Shown here piece by piece: positions 1 to 10,662 of a stretch of DNA of 64,000 nucleotides. Positions within the stretch are counted from its first letter, which is position 1. Each line of letters opens with the position of its first letter. The notes under the pieces were generated by a model, which saw only the letters and a program-made list of their open reading frames with translations, had not been told where the DNA came from and made no database searches. The translations under genes and the position numbers were made by a program. The DNA is from Symsagittifera roscoffensis (taxonomy: Eukaryota > Xenacoelomorpha > Acoela > Convolutidae): contig NC_087062.1 of NCBI RefSeq assembly GCF_963678635.1, positions 53,578,473 to 53,642,472 on the forward strand. The letters are read 5' to 3'.

Positions 1-534
1 GATTCCAAATTCACTGTGACTTCATATGAGATCTAAGGGAAAATAGACAGTGAGTCACAAACATGGTTGCTGGAACACTTGTCCACCTGTTTGGCTGCTG
101 AGGCTAGTTCATCGCCTATATGTGCAACTCAACCAATTAATATTGATTTTGATTGCATTTTATGGAAGATTATGTTAAACTAAATATGCAAGAATCTTGA
201 GTGAGGACAATACGCTAGTCAAAAAAACGAAACAGACAAACATGAGACTTCAGTCGCAGTGAAAAATGAAAATTAATGCAATCAAACATAATTTTCATTC
301 GAAGAATTCAAAAACTAGTTCTCGTATCACATTCAGGCGAAGCTCTGATCTCGGATGTCATTTACTCGGATTTCATTTACTCGGATCCGTCCACGAAGCA
401 AAGCAATTAATGGCCCAATTAGCCTTCTTTCAATTTGATAAGATTTTAGGAGCGCGATTTAGTTTGCCGAGCTCAAATGAGTCGCATTTACGTTCTGTGC
501 CTACATTGAAGAACAAAAATCGCACACAAAACAA
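1..534. other. Intergenic DNA, nothing recognised
   Basis: AT-rich sequence before the first dispersed repeat. A 106-codon open frame at 266-586 runs into the repeat and has no recognisable protein motif, so it is treated as chance. Confidence 0.5.
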
Positions 535-1082
535 ACAAGACTGCTCGTATCAGGGCGAAGCCCTGTATGTTCCGACTGCCTTTTAAGGTTTTATGGAGCA
601 GTAATAGCACAAAAAAATAAATGTAATAAAATAGAATGAAAGTTTTTTTTTCTAAAATTTGAAAATTTTTATATGAAAATCATCCCACACACGCTATATA
701 AAGTACAAAACAATAGATTTTGTTCCTTGTAACAAATCAGTTATGGCGAATAAGCTTCTTTCAACCAGTTTGGAACGATTTCTAAGACGGATTAAATCTC
801 CGCTTACGCTTTAATAGCGCGAATTATATCGCGCGTTAATTGTCCCAAATTGGTCAAAATCAAAATGAATTTAAATCCATTTTAAACCCTCATAACTTTA
901 CGAAAAATAATCACCGGTGAAATATCTTTTCAAATTTGAGCTCAGGACAACAATACCTTTCGAATGATATAAAAAAAATTCCGTCAAAAATGGCTAGTTA
1001 AAAAGTCGAAATTTGTCTGAAGAAAAAAAAACCCACCCCGAGCACAAACACTCCGTTACTTTCGTATCGAAAGTCGGAACAA
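535..1082 (+). repeat. HINE-like dispersed repeat, copy 1
   Basis: Near full-length copy of the ~545-bp family. In every entry of this family, plus means it reads CAAGACTGCTCG... to ...AGTCGGAAC. The hairpin CAGGGCgaaGCCCTG (last base changed here) is near the left end, and palindrome CTTTCGtatCGAAAG with AGTCGGAAC is at the right end. A CG-rich core hairpin (AGCGCG/CGCGCG around TATAT) sits mid-element. The GTTCCGACT near the left end is the inverse of the right-terminal AGTCGGAAC. Flanks are A on both sides, fitting insertion between two T (A on this strand). This architecture (5' subterminal inverted repeat, its inverse ahead of a 3' stem-loop) matches Helentron-associated elements when read on the minus strand. 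The family name is an inference. Confidence 0.75.
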
Positions 1083-1230
1083 TGATAACAGTAAGAACTA
1101 ATAACAACATTGAAAATAAACCGCCGATATATTCAACATGTCAAAACTATTAATTCGATCAACAAAAAGGGTTGAAGGAAAAAAGCAATTCAAGCATACT
1201 TTACCTCTTAGCATTTTTAACTAAAGCTTT

Positions 1231-1722
1231 ACAAAGACTGCTTCTATCAGGGCAACGCTTTGAATGATCCTTTTGCCTTTTAAAGTTCGCTTGTGTAGTG
1301 TTCACTTTAAAAAACATGATGAAATTTTAACAAAAAAAAATAAATAAAAATTTTCAAGATTTTTTTGAAAATCATCACCTCGCAATCAATTTAAACTGCA
1401 AAATGATATATATCGAATAAAGCAAAAGTATTGAACAGACCAAATAGCATGCATCATTTCAATTAAATTAAATCTCCGTTTACGCGCTGATAGCGCGAAA
1501 TATATCGTCGCGTAAATTGTCCCAAGATGACCAATTGGCAACCTTTAAACCCCCATAACTTAATGAAAAAGAACACAGATGAAGTTGTTTCGAATTTGAG
1601 CTCGGAACTTGTATAAATTTTGGATGGTATATGTTGGCTATTTAAAAAGTCGAAAGTGGTCTAGAGAAAGCCAACTAACCCGAACCAGGATAATCCGTCA
1701 CTTTCTTCGAAAGTCGGAACAA
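1231..1722 (+). repeat. HINE-like dispersed repeat, copy 2 (degenerate)
   Basis: Diverged copy of the ~545-bp family. The left-end hairpin, the CG-rich core and the right-end AGTCGGAAC are recognisable, but the left third is eroded. It is followed within about 30 bp by an inverted copy. Confidence 0.65.
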
Positions 1723-1754
1723 CAAGACTGCTCGTACAAAAGCAAACTTTTGCT

Positions 1755-3506
1755 TGTTGTTTCGACTTTTGGTACAAAAGTAACGGAATAATCTTGCTCG
1801 AGGTGGGTTTTTTCTTTAGACAAATTTCGACTTTTTTACTACCCGCATTGGCAAAACTAAAATTGCAATCGATTATCGCAAGTAAAATCTACAGTTCAGC
1901 AAGCTAGTCTAATTTTATGGAATTTTTAAATATTGAATCGATTGCAATTTATACTTATTTTAATCGATTCGATAGTGACCAAAATCCATTTGTAAGTTCA
2001 TTTTTTGGTTCAATTTATATACAGATTTTATACAGATTTTATACAGATTGCATAAACATTTTATATAGATTATATACCCTATGAAATCCATTGTTTTTTC
2101 GTTTAAATTTTTATAGAAAAAAAACTCGAAACAGAAAAAAGGTTTGTTACGTGTCTTGTTTTGTTGAAAATGACCAAAATTGCTAAGAACAACATTAAAA
2201 ATCTCTAAATAAGACCAAAACTGATAGTTTTAAATCTGATAAAATGAGAATATGGGCAATTTTCAGTTTTTTTCTACGAATTTTTGATGGTTTGTGAGTT
2301 GGTGTTCGTTGTGGGAGAATGAAATCCAAAAAAAAACTAAAAAAAACTAATTTTTGTCAAAAATGGAAAACCCCAGATCTTAATTTTTTGTTTTTCATAT
2401 TTTCTTGAGTTGAAATAGGTTCCCTGAGACGCGTCCTCCGTTTCAAATTGCACTAAACAAAGTTGTGATCTTGTTCAGTCTCGATCGTGAATCATTTTTT
2501 TTCGGCGAGAGACAAGATTTTTTTCTTCAAAAGTTGCAAACTTCAATCCCCCCAGTTCAACAGAATTGAAATCTGATGATTTTGATTATTCTTTTCAGTT
2601 GTTTATTGACATGATTCACAATGGTAGCTGAACAATACCGCACTACATATAATTAATATTTCAGGTGATTATCATGGTTTTATTTCATATTTTTGTGACC
2701 GAATCTTGTTTGTGTTGATGATTTTCTTGAATTTGTGCCGTTAAGTTTGAATTCAATTTTTGTGTTGAGTTTTCAAACAGCATGCTACTAAGAGTAAAAA
2801 AAATTGATTTTTTAGACATTATAATCCATTTCTTAAACAATATAATTGATTTTTTGGTCCTTAGAAAAAACATTACAATCGAGTAAAATCGATTTTATAC
2901 AGATTCTATACATAATCTATACAGATTTTATACTGCAAAAAAATCAATTTTCTAGACTATAAAATCAATTTTCTGAACTGTATGAAATCCCTATATTATC
3001 CATTTTAGTGTCTAATTGGGTTACATACAATCGATTTTGTAGTAGTAGAAAACCTGGGTAAAAATCTATTATAATCGGTTGCAATCTTATTTTTGCCAAT
3101 GCGTGTAGCCATTTTTGACGGATTTTTTTTTATGTTATTCAAAAGTTATTGTTGTCCCTATCTGAAATTTAAAAAAATTTTCCACCTGTGATCATTTTTT
3201 GTAAAGTTTGGTGGTTTAAAGCCTTTTAGCTAGTTTGGGACAATTAAAGCGCGATATATTTCGCGCTATTGACGTGTAAGCGGAGGTTTAATCCGTCTTT
3301 GAAATTGTTCCAAATTGGTTGAAAGGAGCTTACTTGCCATGATTGATTTGTTTCAAGGAGCGAAACTTATCCTTTTGTACTTTATGGAAGTTTAGGGGAA
3401 AAAATTCATTTTATTTTATTACATTAATTTTTTAAGGTTATTACTGCTCTATAAACCTTACAAGACAATCGGAACATTCAGGGCTTCGCCCTGATACGAG
3501 CAGACT
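1755..3506 (-). repeat. HINE-like dispersed repeat, copy 3 (inverted, interrupted)
   Basis: Inverted copy starting with a GTTTCGACTTTTGGTAC-like end and finishing with CAGGGCttcGCCCTGATACGAGCAG. It is split by the 1264-bp Tc1/mariner-like insertion at 1842-3105. Without the insertion it is about 490 bp long. The uninterrupted copies give the empty target site, AACTAGCC. Confidence 0.7.
1842..3105. mobile_element. Tc1/mariner-like non-autonomous element
   Basis: The ends are inverted repeats of about 31 bp sharing CGCATTGGCAAAA then ATTGCAA.CGATT. The element is flanked by TA at 1840-1841 and 3106-3107. Intact copies of the surrounding repeat have a single TA at this point, so the TA duplication is directly supported. 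The interior has no transposase-like frame, only short AT-rich repeats such as tandem ATACAGATTTT. Length and TA target are typical of Tc1/mariner relatives; assignment below superfamily is not possible here. Confidence 0.8.
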
Positions 3507-3742
3507 GGTTTGGATTTCTCTTTGATATTTATAGAGGAGTTTTTGAATTTTTTTTGAAACTTTTCCCTAAACGCTATGTTTAAACAATAATATGCATTTG
3601 ACGTCTTTTAACGTAATAATAAGACCAGTTAGTTCGCTCAATTCAATTTGGAACGATCTTGAGCCAGGTCACATCTCTCCCAACAGTGCGCGTTAAAAGA
3701 AAATTGGAAATGAGTTCGAGCCGAGTGACATCTCTCCTAACA

Positions 3743-3750
3743 CTACGTGT
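3743..3750. repeat. Target-site duplication of hAT remnant (left)
   Basis: CTACGTGT, repeated exactly at 4402-4409 on the other side of the element. Confidence 0.85.
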
Positions 3751-4401
3751 CAGGGTTGTAAAACAACAACTGTACATGGCAATAATGGCCATACTATACC
3801 CGAACAATTATGGAAGGAGCCTTGAAAAACTATGGCCATTATGTATGGCCGATGGTTTCATATTGTTCCATAATTGTGCCATTATGGAAATATTAGTGAA
3901 CCAAAAACTTGACAATTTTCTCAGAAATGGACTCTTATTTCTCAGAAATGAGTCCTTCTAACTTCCCAAACGCGTTTTCTTAGAATGATTTCTAACAAAC
4001 AGTTGTCTGAGTTGTTCTATACTAATGCTGGGGCAAACTAATTCAAATGCAAATTATGTCCGAATAATTACAAGCAGGATATTTCCAAAGGATACGGAAA
4101 TTTGGTTTTGCACATGGACAAAGGCCATCCCAATTTCTGCATGTCAACCATGTTTATTGGAATGTCAATACCATTTCATGCATACTAGCAAGATCCGATT
4201 GAACAACTTGTTAAAAAAAACCGTTGATTTTTTCGTTTTTGAGTATTTATTGTTTCTGTTCTTATTATGGCTTTTATTAATTTACCATATTCAACAATAT
4301 TTTTCCATAATTGCCATTATTGCAATAATGTATTGTGAGCGAGAGGCCCATATTCATAATGGAACTACCATAGTATGGCAATACCATATTTTACAACCCT
4401 G
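3751..4401 (+). mobile_element. hAT-superfamily remnant
   Basis: 651-bp element with termini CAGGGTTGTAAAA and TTTTACAACCCTG, a hAT-like end, and a perfect 8-bp duplication CTACGTGT. Inside, near 4042-4146, one frame encodes FKCKLCPNNYKQ followed after a short gap by GYGNLVLHMDKGHP. That is a CxxC...HxxxxH arrangement typical of BED zinc fingers at the start of hAT transposases. No DDE catalytic domain remains, so this is an internally deleted copy. Confidence 0.85.
4042..4146 (+). pseudogene. BED zinc-finger fragment of a hAT transposase
   Basis: A frame of about 35 codons with CKLC and HMDKGH, spaced as in a BED finger, the DNA-binding domain at the N-terminus of many hAT transposases. It has no start codon in context and no downstream catalytic region. 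It is only the finger, preserved in a 651-bp deletion derivative. Seen directly: the Cys/His spacing. Inferred: its origin, supported by the hAT-type ends and 8-bp duplication around it. Confidence 0.6.
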
Positions 4402-4546
4402 CTACGTGTTGATAGGAACTTTGCGCAATTCAATTATGCCAACATGGCCAAAATGGCAACGCTCATCATAATTTAATTATAACAGGCAAATTATCATTTC
4501 AAGTTTGAGCTCAAAGTCTCAATACCAATCAGATGATATTTAAATA

Positions 4547-4672
4547 GGTGGCAGGACAATCTATCCTATTCCAAACTACCCTATACCATTCTACCCTATG
4601 CCATTATACCCTACATACCAATCTACCCTATACCAATCTACCCTATACTAATCTGCCCTATATACCATAATG
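4547..4672 (+). repeat. Left terminal inverted repeat of the MULE
   Basis: About 115-125 bp of tandem CTACCCTATACC-type units. It pairs in order with the right arm at 6415-6529, including the aberrant CTACATACC unit. Confidence 0.85.
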
Positions 4673-4937
4673 AGGTATCATAATGTAATCTTTCAAAGTC
4701 CTAATTAGAATCGGAAAGATACAGCACGTGTTAATTCATTTGAGTCTAAATTTTTGGACTCAATTTGAGTCTTTCACTTAAGGAAATTGTTCTAAAGACT
4801 AAATCGCAATTAGAGCCTCAAAATCTGAAATTTATTTCAATTAACAAGTTTTAATCCCCAATTTTCAAAATTACGTACAAGAATGAAACCAAAACTACGT
4901 CATTATATCAATTTTCTTTGGAATAACATCTACTAAA

Positions 4938-5833
4938 ATGAGTCAAATTTCTTGGGGTTTATCCCAACAGAATCGGCGAACGCTTGTAATCGGTGGCCAC
5001 GAGTTTACGAAAAAACAGGAAACAAAGAATGGAAACATTCACTGGAAGTGTTCAAGATGGGGGTCCCATAAATGCAAAACGACAGCAATAACCAGAGAAA
5101 ACGATCTTATTTCCTGTAGAAATGAGCACACGCACGAAGTATTTCCTGGTCGTTCGGATGCAAGGCTTCTCGTGCAGAAAATGAAACAGGACACAAAAAT
5201 ACAGCAAGTACCAGTCAACAGCATAATTATAGCAAACGGCCTGCAGTCTGTCTCCGAAGAAAAAGCAGTTCAATTAGCTCTTCCTTGCCGGTCGGCTATT
5301 AACCGGGCCCTCAATCGACAGAAGGTAAATGATAGACCCACGTTGCCTCCAATTGTCGATTACGAGATGTTTGGCTGTGTGATGGAACGTTCAAAGTTTG
5401 CCCGATTCAATTTTATCAACTCTACACCATCCACATTCAACTCGCTGGCTTTTACCCCCCCCCCCCCTGCATTTATGCACTGTTGCCCAACAAAACAGAA
5501 CACACTTACAAAAAGCTACTGAAGGGGTTATCAGCCATCACCGAAAACACCGAGCCTCACCGCATTCTCCTCGATTTTGAACGTGCAGCACTGAACGCTT
5601 TCGCTAGTCACCATACAGGAGCGTTGCTGAAAGGCTGCTATTTTCTGGAACAAATAAAACTGGATGCTGCAAATCAGAAATTTAGTATAATGAAAGCAAT
5701 GGGAGGAAACAGCAACCCCAGTCGAAAGAAGTACAGGGAATTGAACGAGAAAGTGAAAAACATTTGCAACAATTTTAACAAAGATTCTATTTTAACCTAT
5801 TTGTATTCTCTCGCGCAATTAAGTCATTCCTAA
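4938..5833 (+). pseudogene. FLYWCH zinc-finger MULE transposase, broken
   Basis: Transposase that would recognise the element ends and catalyse DDE cut-and-paste. The first frame (4938-5400) begins at an ATG and carries a FLYWCH finger at about residues 20-68: Phe23, Trp36, Cys38, Cys46, His64, His66. The first catalytic Asp is in DGTF (codon at 5381), already in another frame, and the second in LLDFERAA (codon at 5573). Frameshifts lie near 5370 and around a run of 13 C at 5455-5467. After LLKGCYF (about 5645) the protein jumps to its C-terminal region ending in LAQLSHS, so the part with the third acidic residue and the usual FHLSQ-type helix is deleted. Family members are typically about 450-550 residues; under 300 remain. 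It lies inside clear MULE termini. It is not functional. Confidence 0.85.
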
Positions 5834-5992
5834 CTCAGTTTATTTTAACAAACTTTGTGAATTTTTCAAAAATTCAATTTAATTTCTAAAAAAAATACAC
5901 TTTTTGAGGTTCCCGTGGCCGTAGAGGGCTGAAATTTTGGGAGGTAATAGAGGCCAATACCAAAAGAATTTTACCTTCTCCCTCACCCCGCT

Positions 5993-6022
5993 CCCCAGTA
6001 CCGCCTTGGCCTGGTACTGGGG
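5993..6022. repeat. Perfect 10-bp stem hairpin inside the MULE
   Basis: CCCCAGTACC, a 10-nt loop, then GGTACTGGGG. It lies downstream of the transposase remnant in a locally GC-rich patch, which is unusual for this window. Confidence 0.75.
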
Positions 6023-6414
6023 GGTCTACCCCTCCTTTTGTGATCAACTAGTCAAACCCTCAGTAATTTTTGAATTTCATTCAAAATTTGACTTCTTGGT
6101 GATTTGATCTTTCGAGCTTTTGATTTTCAAACACAGGCATTATCCGCTACGCTATGTCGACTTGATGTGATATGACTTTTGTTTGTTTAAGAAATAGCCC
6201 CAACGCATTTCTATAGCAACATTGGATTAAAATTTCTGTTCGTTCATGCTTTGAACTCATTTCCATTTTGAACGCGCAAGTTTTACGTTGCTTTGATATT
6301 TTGTTCACGTGCGTCAATTATTCTTTGATCATAATTAATGGTTCTTTGATTTGTTCGGAAATATACTGTTTCGGATTCTTCAAGAGGATGGGGTAAGTTT
6401 CAATTGTTTTAATT

Positions 6415-6529
6415 ATAGGGTAGAATGGTATAGGGTAGATTGGTATAGGGTAGATTGGTATGTAGGATAGAATAGTATAGGGTAGACTAGCATAGGGTAG
6501 ATTGGAATAGGGTAGAATGTCATGGAACC
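6415..6529 (-). repeat. Right terminal inverted repeat of the MULE
   Basis: Tandem TATAGGGTAGATTGG-type units, the inverse of the left arm. It ends ...CATGGAACC next to the TTTAAATA duplication. Confidence 0.85.
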
Positions 6530-6901
6530 TTTAAATACTTCCGTCAAAATTACTGGTTAAAAATTCACTAAAAGTTAAGAAAAAACATTCAGAGCATAAA
6601 GATTCTGTTACAGCCTTCGATTGTGGGCACTACAACTTTCCTCTGAGCGATCATAAGACGCAAAATGAATTGCAAAATGATGACACATGCGTTGAAAAAA
6701 TGGATCGCAACTGGATAGACAATGTCCTTTATCCGCCACAATTGACTGGATTGACTTGAATACACGGAAATATTTTGTTAGACCCAATTATCAAAAAATT
6801 AAAAACCTAATTTCAATTTCCGGGATCAATCGAGTTTTATTTTTGTAGTCAATTTTGATAAATTGTCAAAAACTGTCATAGATGAAAAACAATTTTGTTT
6901 T

Positions 6902-7351
6902 TGTTCCGACTTTTGATACGAAAGTAACGAAATATTTCTGCTCGGGTGGGTTTTTTTTCTTCAGACGACAAATTTCGATTTTTTAACTAGCCATTTTTGA
7001 CGAAATTTTTTAAATCATTCAAACAGTATTGTTGTCTTGAGCTAAACATTGGAAAGATATTTTACCTGTGATCATTTTTCGTAAAATTATGGGGATTTAA
7101 AAATTGCCAATTTGGCCATTTTGGGACAATTAACGCGCGACATAATTCGCGCAGCTAACGCGTAAGCGGAGATTTAATCGGTTTGTGTGGCGTGTGGGGG
7201 ATGATTTTCATAGAAAAAATTTCAAATTTTAGAGAACAAATTTTCATTTCATTTCATTTAATTTTTTAATCTTTTTTTGATATTACTGCTCCATAAACCT
7301 TAAAGGCAGTCGGAGCATTCAGGTCATCGCCCTGATACGAGCAGTCTTGTT
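6902..7351 (-). repeat. HINE-like dispersed repeat, copy 4 (inverted)
   Basis: Starts GTTCCGACTTTTGATACGAAAG and ends CCTGATACGAGCAGTCTTG, with T on both outer sides. The central CG-rich core is present. The hairpin near the end has one mismatch arm. Confidence 0.8.
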
Positions 7352-7433
7352 AATTATATTAACTCAATCAGAGTTTCACTTGATATTGAAACCTTTACAG
7401 ATACTTGTACCCTGATTTCAATTGCTAACAAAG

Positions 7434-7968
7434 ACAAGACTGCTCGTATCGGGGCGAAGCCCTGAATGTTCAGACTGCCTTTTAAGGTTTATGGAGCAGT
7501 AATAACATAAATATTATTAACAACTTCTATGTAAAAAAAATAAAATGAAGTTTTTTTTTCTTAAACTTGAAATTTTATCTATAAAAATCATCCCCCCACA
7601 CGCCATATAACTTACAAAAGAAAAAATTGCACTCCTTGTAACAAATCATTTATGGCAAATAAGCTTCTTTCAACCAATTTAGTACGATTTCTAAGACTGA
7701 TTAAATCTCCGCTTACGCGTTGATAGCGCGAAATATATCGCGCGTTAATTGTCTCAAATTGGCCAAAACGGCCAAAATGGCAACCTTTAAACCCCCATAT
7801 TTTTACGAAAATTGATCACAGGTGAAATATCAAGACAACAATACCTTACGAAAGATATGTAAAAAAATCTGTCAAAAATGGCTAGTTAAAAAGTTGAAAT
7901 TTGTCTGAAGAAAAAAAACCCCAAGCACAAATATTCCTTTACTTTTGTATCGAAAGTCAGAACAACAA
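7434..7968 (+). repeat. HINE-like dispersed repeat, copy 5
   Basis: Near full-length: intact GGGCGAAGCCC core of the left hairpin, CG-rich core, and right palindrome with one change. Its left end faces the inverted copy 4 about 80 bp away. Confidence 0.8.
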
Positions 7969-9160
7969 GGGTACTTGTTGCTGTGCTAATAGCCCAGAAA
8001 ATTCCGAAAACAAAATAAAGAAAAAACAATTTCTTTTCTCAAAGTACATTATTTTTTAGAAATTTGTAAATTCGTGTATTTTTAAAAACTTTAAATTTTA
8101 TATTCAAAAGTTTAATTTATATTTTCGATAAGCTGTTTGTTATTATCTGAATGAAAGCCTGAACTAGTATTAGTAAATTAGGTATCCTTGACAACAGTTC
8201 TCAAATTAATAAGTCGCAATTAATTCAGTTGCCAATAAAAGTTGTTTAAGCAAGTAAAGAGACTCCTCAGATTTGCTTTGGTGTTTCTATGAGCTCAAGT
8301 CCCGCTGAAAAAATTTGCTGGTTGTGTTTCTTGAACAGCAAAAACATCACATGGCGCTTTAGTTATCCACTTTAGCCAAATTGAGAATTTGCAAGTTTCC
8401 ATAATTTACGAAAAAGTATCACAGATAAATTATCATTTTAAATTTTAGATCATGAACTGTAATACTTTTACTGTAACTGGTGTAAGCTTTCCATTCAAAA
8501 GTGGCTAGTTGAAAAAACAGAATCTGTTTGTAGAAAAAAAGCCCGCTCCTCAGAGTACGATTATAAAACAAATTCCACCATTTCCTTTGATGTTTTGAAG
8601 AAAAAATTGGGAAATTAGATACCGAATGAACAAACTCTGAAGTCATCCGTTGGGTATAAACGCTGAGAAAATTTAATGTTTTGAAAATAGTAGGACCCTT
8701 TAAACATTTAAAAACGTATTTAGCCAGTTTTGTGCCCCGGGTTAATCAAAGAACAGAAGTTTTAAAATGTTGCGTTTGAGAAACACAAAAAAGTAACCAC
8801 CAGTTCCTGTGCCAGGCACAGAATGCTCCACACATTTACGTATGTAGACAAAATACGTAATGTTTGCAGACAATTCTTACATTACTTCGTTTTTTATCAG
8901 AGGAGAATTCAATAGAAAATAACCGAATAGGTTTAATTTTTTTCTGGATAATTTATCGAGATTTTGGCCGGAAGTTTAAGCAGGGAGGATTAGATTGATA
9001 TTCAAGCGCCAGTGACTATCAGCTTTGTTTAAGATTTCATTTAGTTCAAACTTTGACGGAAATACTGACAGTGAAAGTGGACTCAACTCTCACTCCTCGC
9101 TCTGCGTCACTAAAGATGAACTAAACTCTACTTTTTGCTTCAAACACATCTGAAATAAAA
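7969..9160. other. No gene; one eroded repeat fragment
   Basis: Single-copy AT-rich DNA. About 8330-8550 resembles the middle and right part of the HINE-like family (TTTACGAAAAAGTATCACAG, then GTGGCTAGTTG, then AGCCCGCTCC) but is strongly diverged. Nothing else is recognised. Confidence 0.5.
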
Positions 9161-9705
9161 ACAAGACTGCTCGTATTAGGGCAAAGCCCTGAAAGTTCCG
9201 ACTGCCTTTTAACGTTTATGGAGCATTAATAACATAAACAACATAAAAAATGAACAAAATTAAAGAAAAATGAAAATTTTTTTTCTAAAATTTGAAATTT
9301 TTTCTACGAAAATAATCCCCCCACACGCTATATAAAGTAGTGTTAATTTCGCTCCTTGTAACAATTCAATTATGGCAAATAAGCTTCGTTCAACCAATTT
9401 GGAACGATTTCTAAGACGGATTAAATCTCCGCTTACGCGTTAAAAGAGCGAATTATATTGCGCGTTAATTGTTCCAAATTGGTCAAAATGGCCAAAATGG
9501 CAATCTTTAAACCCTCATAACTTTACAAAAAATGATCACAGGTGAAATATCTTTTCAAATTTAAGCTCAGGACAACAATAGCTTTCGAAAGATCTAAAAA
9601 AATTCCGTCAAAAATGGCTAGTTAAAAAGTCGAAATTTGTCTGAAGAAAAAAAACCCACCCCGAGCACAAATATTCAGTTACTTTCGTATCGAAAGTCGG
9701 AACAA
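9161..9705 (+). repeat. HINE-like repeat, tandem copy A of three
   Basis: First of three head-to-tail copies. It ends AGTCGGAAC and is joined by a short AA spacer to the CAAGACTG start of the next copy. Confidence 0.85.
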
Positions 9706-10169
9706 CAAGACTGTTCGTACCAGGGCGAAGCCCTGAATGTTCCGACTGCCTTCTAAGGTCTATGGAGCAAAAAATAACCTGAAAAAATTAAATGTAATAT
9801 ATTAAAATGAAAAAAGAGAGAGATTTTTTTTTAAAAATCATCCCCCTACACGCCATATGAAGTCAAATTGATAAATGTCGCTCCTAGTAACATATCAATT
9901 ATGGCAAATAAGCTTCTTTCAACCAATTTGGAACGATTTCTAAGACGGATTAAATCTCTGCTTACGCGCTAATAGCGCGAAAAATATCGTGCGTTGATTG
10001 TCCCAACTTGGCCAAAATGGCAATCTTTAAACCCCCATAACTTGACAAAAAATGATCACAGGTGAAATCCGTCAAAAATGGCTAGTTAAAAAGTCGAAAT
10101 TTGTCTGAAGAAAAAAAACCCATCCCGAGCACAAATATTCCGTTACTTTCGTATCGAAAGTCGGAACAA
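9706..10169 (+). repeat. HINE-like repeat, tandem copy B of three
   Basis: Shares with copy C the variant start CAAGACTGTTCGTACCAGGG and the variant GAGCAAAAAATAACCTG, so B and C are recent duplicates of each other rather than independent insertions. Confidence 0.85.
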
Positions 10170-10662
10170 CAAGACTGTTCGTACCAGGGCGAAGCCCTGA
10201 ATGTTCCGACTGCCTTCTAAGGTCTATGGAGCAAAAAATAACCTGAAAAAATTAAATGTAATATATTAAAATGAAAAAAACAGAGAGGTTTTTTTAAAAA
10301 ATCATCCCCCTACACGCCATATGAAGTCAAATTGATAAATGTCGCTCCTAGTAACATATCAATTATGGCAAATAAGCTTCTTTCAACCAATTTGGAACGA
10401 TTTCTAAGGTGGATTAAATCCCCGCTTACGCGTTAATAGCACGAGATATATCGCGCGTTAATTGTCCCAAATTGGCTAAAATGGCAATCTTTAAACCCCC
10501 ATAACTTTACGAAAAATCATCACAGTTGAAATATCTTTTCAAATTCAAGCTCAAGACAAGAATACTTTTTGAATGATACAAAAAATTTCCGTCAAAAATG
10601 GCTACTTAAAAAGTCGAAACTTGTCTGACGAAAACAAAACCCACCCCGAGCACAAATATATT
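10170..10662 (+). repeat. HINE-like repeat, tandem copy C of three (3' truncated)
   Basis: Matches copy B almost exactly on the left, but its right end stops after CCCGAGCACAAATAT. The terminal palindrome and AGTCGGAAC are lost. Confidence 0.8.

Larger units (their letters stand above)
4547..6529 (+). mobile_element. FLYWCH-MULE transposon with tandem-repeat termini
   Basis: 1983-bp element bounded by TTTAAATA at 4539-4546 and 6530-6537, the 8-bp target duplication usual for Mutator-like elements. Both ends, read inward, begin GGT..CA.GACA.TCTA.CC and continue into 15-bp-type tandem units (variants of CTACCCTATACCAAT). The irregular unit CTACATACC occupies the same place in both arms, so the arms are true terminal inverted repeats. 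The interior holds a broken FLYWCH-MULE transposase gene and a perfect 10-bp hairpin. Confidence 0.9.
3610..6640 (+). repeat. HINE-like repeat, diverged copy hosting two transposons
   Basis: Family-like segments are recognisable before, between and after two insertions: AATTTGGAACGAT near 3650, GGCCAAAATGGCAACGCTC near 4450, CAAGTTTGAGCTCAAAG near 4500, then CTTCCGTCAAAA near 6540. The hAT remnant (3751-4401) and the MULE (4547-6529) interrupt it. The copy is much older than its neighbours. Confidence 0.5.

Noticed and set aside
266-586. 106-codon ORF at the window start
   Set aside because: Its last third is the left end of a dispersed repeat, and no motif is visible.
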